In this document: piece after piece, positions 1 to 7,237 of the stretch | Layout: the number at the start of each line of letters is the position of its first letter | Position numbering within the stretch: the stretch's first letter is position 1 | From: Elusimicrobiota bacterium | Lineage (GTDB): Bacteria > Elusimicrobiota > Elusimicrobia > Elusimicrobiales > UBA9959 | Length of the DNA: 32,532 bases | Assembly: GCA_003450815.1 (NCBI GenBank) | Contig: DMES01000047.1 | Location: 1-32,532 of the forward strand | Reading direction: 5' to 3' | The notes under the pieces: model-generated | What the model saw: only the letters and a program-made list of their open reading frames with translations | Databases searched by the model: none | Told to the model about the DNA's origin: nothing | Program-made: the position numbers and the translations under genes

Positions 1-150
1 TCATTTTAAACTGGACAGTACACGGTAGTGGATGTCAACTGCTTCCCAGGTTATAAAGGCGCTCCGAATGCGGCCCAGGCTGTGGCGGATTATATAGAAA
101 GTTACGCTGAGGGAAAAATATCCCTGGCCTTTCCGTTGCCTGTGAGCTAA
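1..150 (+). CDS. 3' end of an ATP-grasp (RimK/ITPK-like) ligase or kinase gene
   Basis: This is the last part of a gene that enters from the left edge. Read in the frame ending at the TAA at 148-150, it gives a C-terminus containing VVDVNCFPGYKG and PNAAQAVADYIE. These match the C-terminus of the next gene (VDMQNFPGFKG, PNAALKLADYIY), so this is a tandem paralogue. The D-V-N-x-F-P-G segment is the metal/phosphate-binding end of the ATP-grasp fold, as in inositol-tetrakisphosphate 1-kinase and RimK relatives. An in-frame TAA lies at 7-9, just before TGQYTVVDVN. It may be an error at a contig edge or a real nonsense mutation; the window cannot decide. Only three nucleotides separate its stop from the next start. 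Confidence 0.7.
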
Positions 151-153
151 CGT

Positions 154-969
154 ATGAAAATAGGTATTATTACTCGGGCCCATATAACCGGCAAACAAAG
201 CCCCTTAATGCCGGCAGTAGCGCGCTTGCTCAGGAAATACGGCGCTTCCGTGGAGATTATTTATCCTGAGGACAGGCTGAAACATCTCCGTCAAATCCAT
301 CCCACCTACGATCTTTACATACTCAAAGATACGAGCCCCATGGGGCTTGGGTTTGGCGGCGCTTTATACTCGGCCGGCGCCAAAATCATCAATCCCTATC
401 CGGCCTCTGCTATTTTGCGTGATAAGATTGCGGCCACCAGTATCCTTAAATCAGCGCGGCTGCCTGTGCCGGATACTTATGTCGTCAAAGAAATACGGCA
501 GCTTGCGCCTTTGCTGGGCTCAGGGCCTCTCATTATCAAGCCGTACCGCGGCTCGCGCGGCGCGGGAATTAAGGTTGTTCGAAATACGCGGGAGCTTGCT
601 CAACTTCCCGTCTGTCAGGATCCGGTTTTTGCTCAGCGTTACCATAAGCCGGACGGTCCGGACCATAAGCTTTACAGCATAGGCGGGCAGGTGTTTGGAG
701 TCCTTCGTTCCTGGCCCGCGCGAACTTACAAGGAAAAACTCGGCTGTCCCTTTCCGGTAACGCCAGCTTTGCGCGATCTTGCGCTGCGCTGCGGCAAAGC
801 TTTTGGCGTCGGGATATTCGGGGTGGATGTGGTGATGAGCCATGGGCTGCCCTATATAGTGGATATGCAGAATTTTCCCGGATTCAAGGGTGTTCCGAAT
901 GCCGCTCTAAAGCTGGCGGACTATATTTATCGCATAGCTCGGAGCATATCGCATAAAAATGAATCTTAA
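154..969 (+). CDS. ATP-grasp domain protein, RimK/ITPK-like
   Basis: A 271-residue protein of the ATP-grasp superfamily, whose members use ATP to activate a carboxylate or phosphorylate a polyol. The order is a pre-ATP-grasp Rossmann-like half (residues 1-85), a lid/nucleotide region with IIKPYRGSRGAGIKVV (127-142, the phosphate-binding loop), and a C-terminal catalytic segment FGVDVV and IVDMQNFPGFKG (222-246). The normal D-x-N-x-x-P-G motif here reads D237-M-Q239-N-F-P-G, so the conserved Asn appears as Gln; the upstream paralogue keeps Asn. It starts 3 nt after that paralogue's stop and overlaps the MFS gene by 11 nt, which suggests translational coupling. The substrate is unknown. A ligase making a small peptide-like or sugar-like product exported by the MFS protein is one inference. 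No clear Shine-Dalgarno sequence precedes ATG 154. Confidence 0.85.
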   Translation: MKIGIITRAHITGKQSPLMPAVARLLRKYGASVEIIYPEDRLKHLRQIHPTYDLYILKDTSPMGLGFGGALYSAGAKIINPYPASAILRDKIAATSILKSARLPVPDTYVVKEIRQLAPLLGSGPLIIKPYRGSRGAGIKVVRNTRELAQLPVCQDPVFAQRYHKPDGPDHKLYSIGGQVFGVLRSWPARTYKEKLGCPFPVTPALRDLALRCGKAFGVGIFGVDVVMSHGLPYIVDMQNFPGFKGVPNAALKLADYIYRIARSISHKNES

Positions 970-2185
970 AATACCGCGTGTTTCACCTGAACTTCTGGCG
1001 CTTATAGGCGAGGGTTTTTTATCGCGGCTGAGCTTTGGGATCATAAGTTTTGCCCTCCCGCTGTACGCCTACCACCTGGGCATGAGCATGACCGCTATCG
1101 GCTTTATGCTTTCTCTTACCGCCGTCGCGGAAGTCTCGCTAAAACCTTTTATGAGCCGGTTCGCGGACCGCTTCGGGTTTAAGCAAAGCCTGAGCATGGC
1201 TATTGCAGCCAGAAGCGCGCTCGCGTTCCTGTTGGCGTTTGCCGACGCGCCGTGGCAGCTTTATGCTATACGCCTGCTGCACGGAATGATAGAGTCCCTG
1301 CGCGACCCCGCCATAAACTCCATGCTGGCTGAGCGTGGCGGGGAGAAGTCTGTGGCGTCAGCCTTTTCCTGGTATTGGACAGCGCGTTATACCGCCAGCG
1401 CTATCGGAAAGACGGCAGCCGGGCTCCTGCTGACCTGGACCGTTTCCAACTATAAATTTATTTTCCTCAGCGCTTTCGCGCTGTCAGTACTGCCTTTTTA
1501 TGTGGTTATGCGCTATACCAAAGAACAACCCCATTTAAGCCCTCCTGAAAAGGCGGTTCCCGACCCTGCGCCTGCGCGAGCCGGCGCAGCTAAAGTTCCC
1601 ATCCTGACTTTCGCCGGTTTTGGGTTTCTGATAACCAGCACCAGTGCGATGCTGAACTCACTCTTCCCGCTTTTAGCGACCCAATACGCGCATCTTACTG
1701 AAGCACAGACCGGTCTGATTTTCGGGGTTTCAACAGCGCTCATGCTGATTTCCGGCCCGCTTTTCGGCTGGCTTTCAGATAATGTCAGCCGCAAGCTTGT
1801 CCTTCTTATCCGGAGCGCTTCAAACACTATTTCCTCCTTGCTTTATTTGGTTTTTCCCGGGTTTGCGGGAGTGGCGGTGGGCAAGGTTGTGGATGACATG
1901 GGCAAGGCCGCATTCCGCCCCGCCTGGGGCGCGCTGATGGCAAAGATATCGGGAGCGGACCGCACCCGCCGCGCCCAGACCATAGGCACCATGACAATCG
2001 GCGAGAATCTCGGCGATACGCTGGGGCCTGTCCTGGGCGGATTCCTCTGGAGCACCTACGGCGTTGCCTGCCTGTTGATCGCCCGCGCGGTGCTGGCTTT
2101 AAGCGCCGAACTTTACGCGATATTTATTATTGACCCGCACATAACCCCCGCTGGCGGGCTTAAAGAAGAGCGCGGCGCTGTTTGA
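959..2185 (+). CDS. MFS family transporter
   Basis: A 408-residue polytopic inner-membrane protein with the length and about 12 hydrophobic segments of the major facilitator superfamily. The loop after the second helix reads KPFMSRFADRFGFKQ, a form of MFS motif A, and its counterpart in the second half is GPLFGWLSDNVSRK. A hydrophilic, proline-rich linker near residues 185-205 separates the two six-helix halves. The start lies 11 nt inside the preceding ATP-grasp gene, so the two are probably translated together. MFS proteins use ion gradients to move small solutes; linkage to a ligase suggests export of its product, but the substrate cannot be read from the sequence. No intrinsic terminator is evident after the stop. 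Confidence 0.9.
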   Translation: MNLKIPRVSPELLALIGEGFLSRLSFGIISFALPLYAYHLGMSMTAIGFMLSLTAVAEVSLKPFMSRFADRFGFKQSLSMAIAARSALAFLLAFADAPWQLYAIRLLHGMIESLRDPAINSMLAERGGEKSVASAFSWYWTARYTASAIGKTAAGLLLTWTVSNYKFIFLSAFALSVLPFYVVMRYTKEQPHLSPPEKAVPDPAPARAGAAKVPILTFAGFGFLITSTSAMLNSLFPLLATQYAHLTEAQTGLIFGVSTALMLISGPLFGWLSDNVSRKLVLLIRSASNTISSLLYLVFPGFAGVAVGKVVDDMGKAAFRPAWGALMAKISGADRTRRAQTIGTMTIGENLGDTLGPVLGGFLWSTYGVACLLIARAVLALSAELYAIFIIDPHITPAGGLKEERGAV

Positions 2186-2253
2186 CCGCGTCAGGGTTTA
2201 GCCCAAAAAAAACTTAATTCAATTTGGAGCGGAAATAACGGGCCAAAGAAGCA

Positions 2254-2282
2254 TTGATTAACGGGCTATATTTTAATATTAT
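2254..2282 (+). promoter_or_regulatory. sigma70-like promoter for the phosphohexomutase gene
   Basis: TTGATT at 2254-2259 and TATTAT at 2277-2282 are separated by exactly 17 nt in an AT-rich gap after the MFS gene. Transcription would begin near 2289, leaving a leader of about 60 nt that ends in GGAGG (2340-2344), seven nucleotides before ATG 2352. Confidence 0.55.
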
Positions 2283-2351
2283 ATGGATTCCACAATTTGT
2301 CAAGGTGGGCTTGCTTTTGCGTAGTTTATGTTATTTTGCGGAGGTTCATGA

Positions 2352-3794
2352 ATGGGTTCCCATCAGTCAAACCAGATCTTTTTCGGCACAGACGGTTTCA
2401 GGGGCATAGTGGCCCGCGGTTTTACCTATGAGATTGTAAGAAAAATAGCGCAGGGTATGGCGGATTATATCGCCTACAAGTATATGCGCAGCCCGGAAAA
2501 GCCTCAGGTGGTAGTGGGCTATGACCGCCGCTTCATGGGAGAGCGTTTTGCCCGCACTTTTGCGGATATTCTGGCCGCTAACAAGCTTACGGCCGTGCTC
2601 TCGGACGGGCCGCTTCCCACGCCCGCGATCAGCCTGCTTACGACTAAGGGCTATGGCCTCGGTGTGGTTATTACGGCGAGCCACAACAAACATTTTTATA
2701 ACGGCGTCAAAATAAAGCAAAACGGGCGCTCGGCTCCACCTTCCGTTACAGCCGAGATAGAAAATTATTCGGCGAAAGCTGTGCCCATGCGCACTCCGGC
2801 CAACCCGCCGGCGGCCGTAAAATCCTTTAAAAAAGTTTATGCCGATTATCTCAATTCCAAATTGCCGGTTGCGGCGATAATGGCCAGGCTGCCCGGTCCC
2901 GTGGTGGTGGATTTTATGCACGGCGCCGGAGCCGAGTTCTCGGAAGAGATATTTAGCTCAAAAAACATCATTAAGATCCGCGCCTCCCACGATCCGCTTT
3001 TCGGCGGCATAGCGCCTGAGCCGGTGGAGCATAATCTTGCCCCGCTGATCGCGGCCGTAAAAAAGCACAAGGCATTTTTCGGCGTGGCGCTTGACGGCGA
3101 CGCAGACCGTTTCGCTTTGGTGTCCGACCAGGGGCGGTATATGACGCCCTGCCAGATAGCGCCCATGCTTTTTGAATATCTCCTGGGCCGGAACAAGTTC
3201 AAGGGGAAGCTTGCGCAGGCGGTTTCAATGGGTTACCTGACCAAGCGCATAGCCAAGGCGCATAATCTGCCTTTTGAAGAAACTCCGGTAGGGTTTAAAT
3301 ATATAGCCGATAAAATGCTCTCCGAGGATGTGTCTTTCGGCGTTGAAGAATCCGGCGGTTACGCGTGGAAGGGGAATCTGCCGGAGCGCGACGGTGTGCT
3401 TACCGCTTTGATGTTCATGGAAATGGCCGTTAAGACCAAAAAAACCGTTTCCGCGCTTTACAAGGATATTGAAGCCAAATATGGCAAGTCCTTCTTTGTC
3501 AGGCGGGATTTCAGTATGGATAAACCAATTCCCAATAAACACTCTTTTGCCGTGAAAATTAAGAAGAAGCTGCCGAAGACGCTTCTGGGTAAAAAAATAT
3601 CCGATACCAATACCATGGACGGCCTCAAGATCATTCTGGAAGACGACAGCTGGCTTTTAATGCGGCCCTCCGGTACGGAACCGCTTCTGCGGACCTATGC
3701 CGAGACGGATAATCCGGAGAATACAAAGAAATTTCTTGAGCTGGCGCTCAAGCTGACAGACCAGAAGTCCAGCGCTGAAGCGCTGAAGACATGA
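2352..3794 (+). CDS. phosphoglucomutase/phosphomannomutase family protein
   Basis: A 480-residue alpha-D-phosphohexomutase, which moves phosphate between C6 and C1 of a hexose (glucose, mannose or glucosamine phosphate) for cell-envelope sugar and glycogen metabolism. All four family signatures are present: the N-terminal FFGTDGFRGI (10-19), the phosphoserine loop TASHN (108-112, catalytic Ser110), the Mg-binding DGDADR (248-253), the sugar-binding GVEESGG (330-336) and the phosphate-binding RPSGTEP (438-444). The start is set by GGAGG seven nucleotides upstream. Which hexose is preferred cannot be told; GlmM is usually shorter (about 450 aa). The last residues (about SAEALKT) and the stop are written in the GCTGAAG-type repeat that follows, so the repeat seems to have changed the C-terminus. 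Confidence 0.93.
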   Translation: MGSHQSNQIFFGTDGFRGIVARGFTYEIVRKIAQGMADYIAYKYMRSPEKPQVVVGYDRRFMGERFARTFADILAANKLTAVLSDGPLPTPAISLLTTKGYGLGVVITASHNKHFYNGVKIKQNGRSAPPSVTAEIENYSAKAVPMRTPANPPAAVKSFKKVYADYLNSKLPVAAIMARLPGPVVVDFMHGAGAEFSEEIFSSKNIIKIRASHDPLFGGIAPEPVEHNLAPLIAAVKKHKAFFGVALDGDADRFALVSDQGRYMTPCQIAPMLFEYLLGRNKFKGKLAQAVSMGYLTKRIAKAHNLPFEETPVGFKYIADKMLSEDVSFGVEESGGYAWKGNLPERDGVLTALMFMEMAVKTKKTVSALYKDIEAKYGKSFFVRRDFSMDKPIPNKHSFAVKIKKKLPKTLLGKKISDTNTMDGLKIILEDDSWLLMRPSGTEPLLRTYAETDNPENTKKFLELALKLTDQKSSAEALKT

Positions 3795-3855
3795 AACGCT
3801 GAAGACATGAAGCGCTGAATCTAGCTGCGGTTACTTCAGCGCTTCAGAACTTCAG
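3781..3855 (+). repeat. hairpin micro-repeat element A (GCTGAAG words)
   Basis: A 16-nt unit, CGCTGAAGACATGAAA, starts at 3781 and recurs at 3797 with one change, then a third partial copy follows at 3813. After a 15-nt loop comes the reverse-complement arm: TTCAGCGCTTCA (3835-3846) pairs perfectly with TGAAGCGCTGAA (3808-3819), and more CTTCAG words follow to 3855. The element overlaps the stop codon of the phosphohexomutase and ends just before the metK Shine-Dalgarno sequence. It shares the word GCTGAAG with the element after metK. It may form a hairpin in RNA but has no U-tract. Confidence 0.85.
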
Positions 3856-3876
3856 CTCTAAATTAAGGAGGACAGT

Positions 3877-5079
3877 ATGAACTTCAAGGGAACACGGCTG
3901 GTAAGTTCGGAATCGGTGACAGAGGGACATCCGGATAAGGTCTGCGACCAGATTTCGGACGCGGTGTTGGACGAGATAATGAAAAAAGATCCGGCGGGCC
4001 GGGTGGCCTGTGAAACTTTCATTACAAGGGGCCTTGTGGTGGTGGGCGGGGAAATTACGACCAAAACTTATGTTGATGTGGACACCCTGGCGCGCCAGGT
4101 GATAAAGGACATAGGTTATACACACGCCAAATACGGATTTAACTACGAAACCTGCGCGGTGGTGAATGTCATAGGCCGCCAGTCCCCCGATATCGCCCAG
4201 GGAGTGGACACCGGCGGAGCCGGCGACCAGGGACTGATGGTCGGGTATGCCTGCGACGAAACTCCGGAGTTCATGCCTATGTCGCTGGTGCTGGCGCACC
4301 GCCTGAGCATGCGTCTGGCTGAAGTAAGGAAGAAGAACATTCTGGATTATCTGGGACCCGACGGCAAATCCCAGGTGACCGTTGAGTATCTTGATGGCAG
4401 GCCGAAGCGTATTGAAACCGTAGTGCTTTCTTCGCAGCACACCGAAGATATCCTTGACAAGACCGGGATGCACATTACCGAGGCGTCAAAACGCGAGATC
4501 ATTGAAACAGTGGCTTTGCCCGTGCTCGATAAAAATCTTCTGGATAAAGACACCCGGTTTCTTATAAACCCGACCGGCAAGTTCCTGGTGGGCGGCCCGC
4601 AGTCCGACACCGGCGTAACCGGCAGAAAAATCATAGTGGACACCTACGGCGGCGTGGCTCCGCACGGCGGCGGTGCCTTCTCCGGCAAGGACTCAACCAA
4701 GGTAGACCGTTCAGCCGCCTACATGGCGCGTTATGTGGCAAAAAATGTCGTAGCCGCGGGCCTGGCCCGTGAGTGTACCCTGCAGGTCGCCTATGCGATC
4801 GGCGTGGCCGAACCTGTTGGCCTTTATGTGGACACCCACGGCAGCGGTGTGATCTCGGACGAGAAGCTTTCACAAATAGTGTCAGGTTCCTTTGACTTCA
4901 CACCCCGCGGCATAATAAAAAACCTTAAACTGCGCGAGCCCATCTTCAGAAAAACAGCCTCTTACGGCCATTTCGGACGCATGGACGCAAAGTTTGAGTG
5001 GGAAAAAACCAACGCCGCTGAAATGCTCAAAAAAAAAGCCATGGGCGGCGTTAAAATCCGAGTCGCGGCTCGGGCTTAA
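3877..5079 (+). CDS. metK: S-adenosylmethionine synthetase
   Basis: A 400-residue cytoplasmic enzyme that makes S-adenosylmethionine from methionine and ATP, the methyl donor for the cell and a substrate for the radical-SAM enzyme RimO encoded downstream. The N-terminus carries SESVTEGHPDKVCDQISDAV (11-30) with the ATP/methionine-binding residues. The two PROSITE-type signatures are GAGDQG (114-119) and GGGAFSGKD (264-272). Its length is close to the bacterial norm of about 385-400. AAGGAGG at 3865-3871 sits five nucleotides before ATG 3877 and fixes the start. No SAM riboswitch is visible in the 80-nt upstream gap, which is filled by a repeat element. Confidence 0.97.
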   Translation: MNFKGTRLVSSESVTEGHPDKVCDQISDAVLDEIMKKDPAGRVACETFITRGLVVVGGEITTKTYVDVDTLARQVIKDIGYTHAKYGFNYETCAVVNVIGRQSPDIAQGVDTGGAGDQGLMVGYACDETPEFMPMSLVLAHRLSMRLAEVRKKNILDYLGPDGKSQVTVEYLDGRPKRIETVVLSSQHTEDILDKTGMHITEASKREIIETVALPVLDKNLLDKDTRFLINPTGKFLVGGPQSDTGVTGRKIIVDTYGGVAPHGGGAFSGKDSTKVDRSAAYMARYVAKNVVAAGLARECTLQVAYAIGVAEPVGLYVDTHGSGVISDEKLSQIVSGSFDFTPRGIIKNLKLREPIFRKTASYGHFGRMDAKFEWEKTNAAEMLKKKAMGGVKIRVAARA

Positions 5080-5090
5080 GGTAAAAGCTT

Positions 5091-5146
5091 AAGGTTGAAG
5101 GCTGAAGGTAATAAGGGGGGGGCCCCAACTTCAGCCTTTTCAACCT
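5091..5146 (+). repeat. hairpin micro-repeat element B (GGTTGAAGGCTGAAGG words)
   Basis: AGGTTGAAGGCTGAAG (5092-5107) faces CTTCAGCCTTTTCAACCT (5129-5146). The arms are reverse complements except for two extra T residues on the right. The loop holds a run of seven G followed by four C. It lies 12 nt after the metK stop and could end or stabilise the metK transcript, although no U-tract follows. It shares CTGAAG/CTTCAG words with the element before metK, so metK is bracketed by two related hairpins. Confidence 0.8.
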
Positions 5147-5215
5147 GAACGGAAAGCCAGGAAGAAACCCGAAAATGGGGGTATTGTTTTATGTGGCAAT
5201 GGAAAAAGGGGGGAT

Positions 5216-5569
5216 ATGAAGGTCTTGATTGTTGAGGACAACGCGCTTACGCGCTATACAATTAAATCTCTGCTGAACAGGTTAGGCCATGAGGTGGTTG
5301 GCGAAGCTGAGGATTCTGTGGGAGCAGTGAAGTGCTTCACGGAGTTAAGGCCGGATGTGGTGTTTTTAGACCTTATCCTGCCGGGCAAGTCAGGGGTGGA
5401 GATTCTTGAGGAATTACGCAAGATCAACCCGAAGCCTAAAATAGTTATTATTACGGCTGTGGATCAGGAGGAAATAGACCTGAAACTTTCCAACAAAGGA
5501 GCCAACGCCGTAATGCGCAAGCCGTTCTCTTTTGAGGAGTTTAAGAATTTGTTGAAAAGTATCGCCTGA
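5216..5569 (+). CDS. CheY-like single-domain response regulator, copy 1
   Basis: A 117-residue stand-alone receiver domain with no output domain. Acid-pocket residues E7-D8, phosphoacceptor D52 (FLDLILPG), switch T80 and K102 followed by P103 are all in place, so it should accept phosphate from a histidine kinase. A G-rich Shine-Dalgarno sequence (AAAGGGGGG) precedes ATG 5216. It is a close paralogue of the receiver at 6286-6648. Each is followed by a CheC-like protein that probably dephosphorylates it. No CheA or chemoreceptor is in the window, so the input kinase is unknown. Its stop codon at 5567-5569 is supplied by the repeat element that follows; the paralogue continues six more residues in the same frame. 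Confidence 0.92.
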   Translation: MKVLIVEDNALTRYTIKSLLNRLGHEVVGEAEDSVGAVKCFTELRPDVVFLDLILPGKSGVEILEELRKINPKPKIVIITAVDQEEIDLKLSNKGANAVMRKPFSFEEFKNLLKSIA

Positions 5570-5693
5570 CAGCAGGATAGAGTTTGAAATAGTGGTTTAT
5601 AAGTAGGGGAAAATAGAGAAATCTGAAGGGCGGCTTGAAGCGGCTTCTCTTTTTTGAACTATACCCTGCACCCTATACCCTATCCCCTGACTT
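5567..5693 (+). repeat. hairpin micro-repeat element C (GGATAG / ACCCTAT words)
   Basis: The left arm holds the G-rich words CAGGATAGAG, AATAGTGG and AGGGGAAAATAG. The right arm (about 5660-5688) holds ACCCTGC, ACCCTAT, ACCCTAT and CCCCTGA, so the arms are reverse complements at word level. A small GAAGCGGCTTC hairpin and a T-run sit in the middle (about 5633-5656). The duplicated pair at 6286-7237 lacks any such sequence at the same junction, which shows the element as an apparent insertion running from the stop of copy-1 CheY to the base before ATG 5694. The same words recur at 27879-28012. Confidence 0.8.
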
Positions 5694-6272
5694 ATGAACG
5701 CTAACCGCACCCTTGAAAACATCACGGTCGCAAGCCTTGAAAAATGCGTGGGAAGGCTTTCAAAAGTATCAGCCGGCCGCTGGAGCCTGGCGGATGTAAG
5801 TGTGTCCCGCGGCGCTTTAAGCGAGATAGCGCTTTACCGCCGCTTGGGAGAGCGCGGGCCGGCTGTGTATTCTGAGGTTTCCGGAGACCGCCCTTTCGCG
5901 GCCATGGTGCTTTTTCAGTCTGCGGACATAGGAATCATCTCAAAGTGTTTCCTCGGTTTCGCGTTTCCGCGTATGGCCGACATTGACCGGGCCGAGGAAT
6001 TGCTGCTCTCGGAGCTTGGCAACATTATACTTAATGCGTTTATCGGCTCGCTTTCCAATGCTTTAAAAAGAAGTTTTATCCCATCCCAGCCTAAGTGTCT
6101 GACGGGAGAGCCGCGGGTTTTGCTCGAGTCGCTTGCGGCCGTTTTGGACAAAGAACAGAAATACAGCCTTATTTCAGTCATGCTCGGTCTGCAATGCGAC
6201 CACTTTGTCACCCGGGCCGAAGTTGTGGGTATTATCCCGGAAAGGCTTGAGGAAGAGCTTGAAAAGTGTTGA
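5694..6272 (+). CDS. CheC/CheX-like phosphatase, copy 1
   Basis: A 192-residue protein whose central segment, LLLSELGNIILNAFIGSLSN (103-122), matches the CheC/CheX/FliY phosphatase signature E-x-x-N. E107 and N110 are the likely catalytic residues. Only this second CheC-type helix motif is evident; the N-terminal half (LEKCVGRLSKVSAGRW) lacks it. CheC-type proteins remove phosphate from CheY, so the preceding receiver is the expected partner. The first 40 residues are nearly identical to those of the protein at 6638-7237. ATG 5694 directly follows the CCCCTGACTT end of a repeat element and has no Shine-Dalgarno sequence. The start is nevertheless supported by the identical MNANR start of the paralogue. 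Confidence 0.8.
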   Translation: MNANRTLENITVASLEKCVGRLSKVSAGRWSLADVSVSRGALSEIALYRRLGERGPAVYSEVSGDRPFAAMVLFQSADIGIISKCFLGFAFPRMADIDRAEELLLSELGNIILNAFIGSLSNALKRSFIPSQPKCLTGEPRVLLESLAAVLDKEQKYSLISVMLGLQCDHFVTRAEVVGIIPERLEEELEKC

Positions 6273-6285
6273 CAACGGAGTCTGT

Positions 6286-6648
6286 ATGAAGGTATTGATA
6301 GTCGATGACAATGAGCTTACGCGCTGTACAGTCAAGTCCCTGCTGGAAGAGTTGGGACATGAGGTGGTCGGGGAAGCCGGGGATTCTGTGGAAGCCGCCC
6401 GTTGTTTCACCGAATTAAAGCCAGAGGTGGTGTTTTTAGACCTCCTTTTGCCGGGTAAGTCCGGGGTGGAGATACTTAAGGAATTGCGCGAAATAGACCC
6501 GAAACCCAAAATAATCATTCTCACCGCTGTGGATCAGGAGGAAATAGACCGGATGCTTGCCGACAAGGGCGCCGACGCCATAATGCGCAAACCTTTCTCT
6601 TTTGAAGAGTTAGAGAATTTAATGACAAAAATCTCCGATGAACGCTAA
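6286..6648 (+). CDS. CheY-like single-domain response regulator, copy 2
   Basis: A 120-residue stand-alone receiver closely similar to copy 1 throughout. It keeps D7-D8, phosphoacceptor D52 (FLDLLLPG), T80 and K102-P103. The open frame extends further upstream, but ATG 6286, 13 nt after the preceding CheC-like stop and preceded by ACGGAG, aligns exactly with the copy-1 start MKVLIV and is preferred. Its 3' end overlaps the next CheC-like gene by 11 nt, giving tight translational coupling of receiver and phosphatase. It is probably the form closest to the ancestral arrangement of the duplicated pair. Confidence 0.92.
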   Translation: MKVLIVDDNELTRCTVKSLLEELGHEVVGEAGDSVEAARCFTELKPEVVFLDLLLPGKSGVEILKELREIDPKPKIIILTAVDQEEIDRMLADKGADAIMRKPFSFEELENLMTKISDER

Positions 6649-7237
6649 CCGCATCCTTGAGAACATCACAGTCGCAAGCCTTGAAAAATGCGTGGGAAGG
6701 CTCTCAAAAGTATCCGCCGGCCGTTGGAGCCTGGCGGATGTAAGCGTGTCACGCGGCGTTTTAAGCGATATGTCGTTTGAACGCCGCTCGGGAGAGAGCG
6801 GGGCAGCCGTGTATTTCGAAATTTCCGGAGACTGCCCTTTTACCGCCATGATAATTTTTCAGGCCGCGGATATAAAGCCTATTTCGAAGTGTTTCCTCGG
6901 TTTTGCTTTCAAAGGTCTGGCGGATGCTAACCAGTCCGCTCAGTTGCTGATCTCGGAACTTGGCAATATCATACTCAATTCATTTATCGGCTCGCTTTCC
7001 AACGCTTTAAAACGAAGCTTTATACCGTCCGCGCCTAAGTGCCTGACTGGAGAGCCGCGTTTTTTACTTGAGGCTCTTGCTGCATTTCTGGGCAAAGAAC
7101 AGAAATACAGCCTTGTTTCTGTCATGCTTGACCTGCAATGCGACCACATTGTCACCCGGGCCGAAGTTGTTGGTATTATACCGGAAAAACTTGAAGCGGA
7201 GCTTAAAAAATCCGTCGGGGACGGCGAAAAAATATGA
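6638..7237 (+). CDS. CheC/CheX-like phosphatase, copy 2
   Basis: A 199-residue paralogue of the protein at 5694-6272, with the same catalytic-type helix SELGNIILNSFIGSLSN. Divergence is concentrated after residue 45 and at the C-terminus, which ends in a charged tail. It starts within the 3' end of the copy-2 receiver (ATG 6638, 11-nt overlap) without its own Shine-Dalgarno sequence, so translation probably depends on the receiver gene. Its stop overlaps the start of the next gene by 4 nt (ATGA). By family knowledge it should act as a phosphatase or modulator of its receiver. The two pairs may have different inputs or form mixed pairs. Confidence 0.8.
   Translation: MNANRILENITVASLEKCVGRLSKVSAGRWSLADVSVSRGVLSDMSFERRSGESGAAVYFEISGDCPFTAMIIFQAADIKPISKCFLGFAFKGLADANQSAQLLISELGNIILNSFIGSLSNALKRSFIPSAPKCLTGEPRFLLEALAAFLGKEQKYSLVSVMLDLQCDHIVTRAEVVGIIPEKLEAELKKSVGDGEKI

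Noticed and set aside
2186..2253. Terminator after the MFS gene
   Set aside because: A run of eight A is present, but no stem precedes it on the + strand.
3795..3876. SAM riboswitch before metK
   Set aside because: The gap is only about 80 nt and is occupied by repeat words; no SAM-box helices are seen.
3844..4473. 209-codon open frame on the minus strand across metK
   Set aside because: It lies wholly opposite a certain metK gene, has no Shine-Dalgarno sequence or recognisable domain, and is explained by the codon bias of metK.
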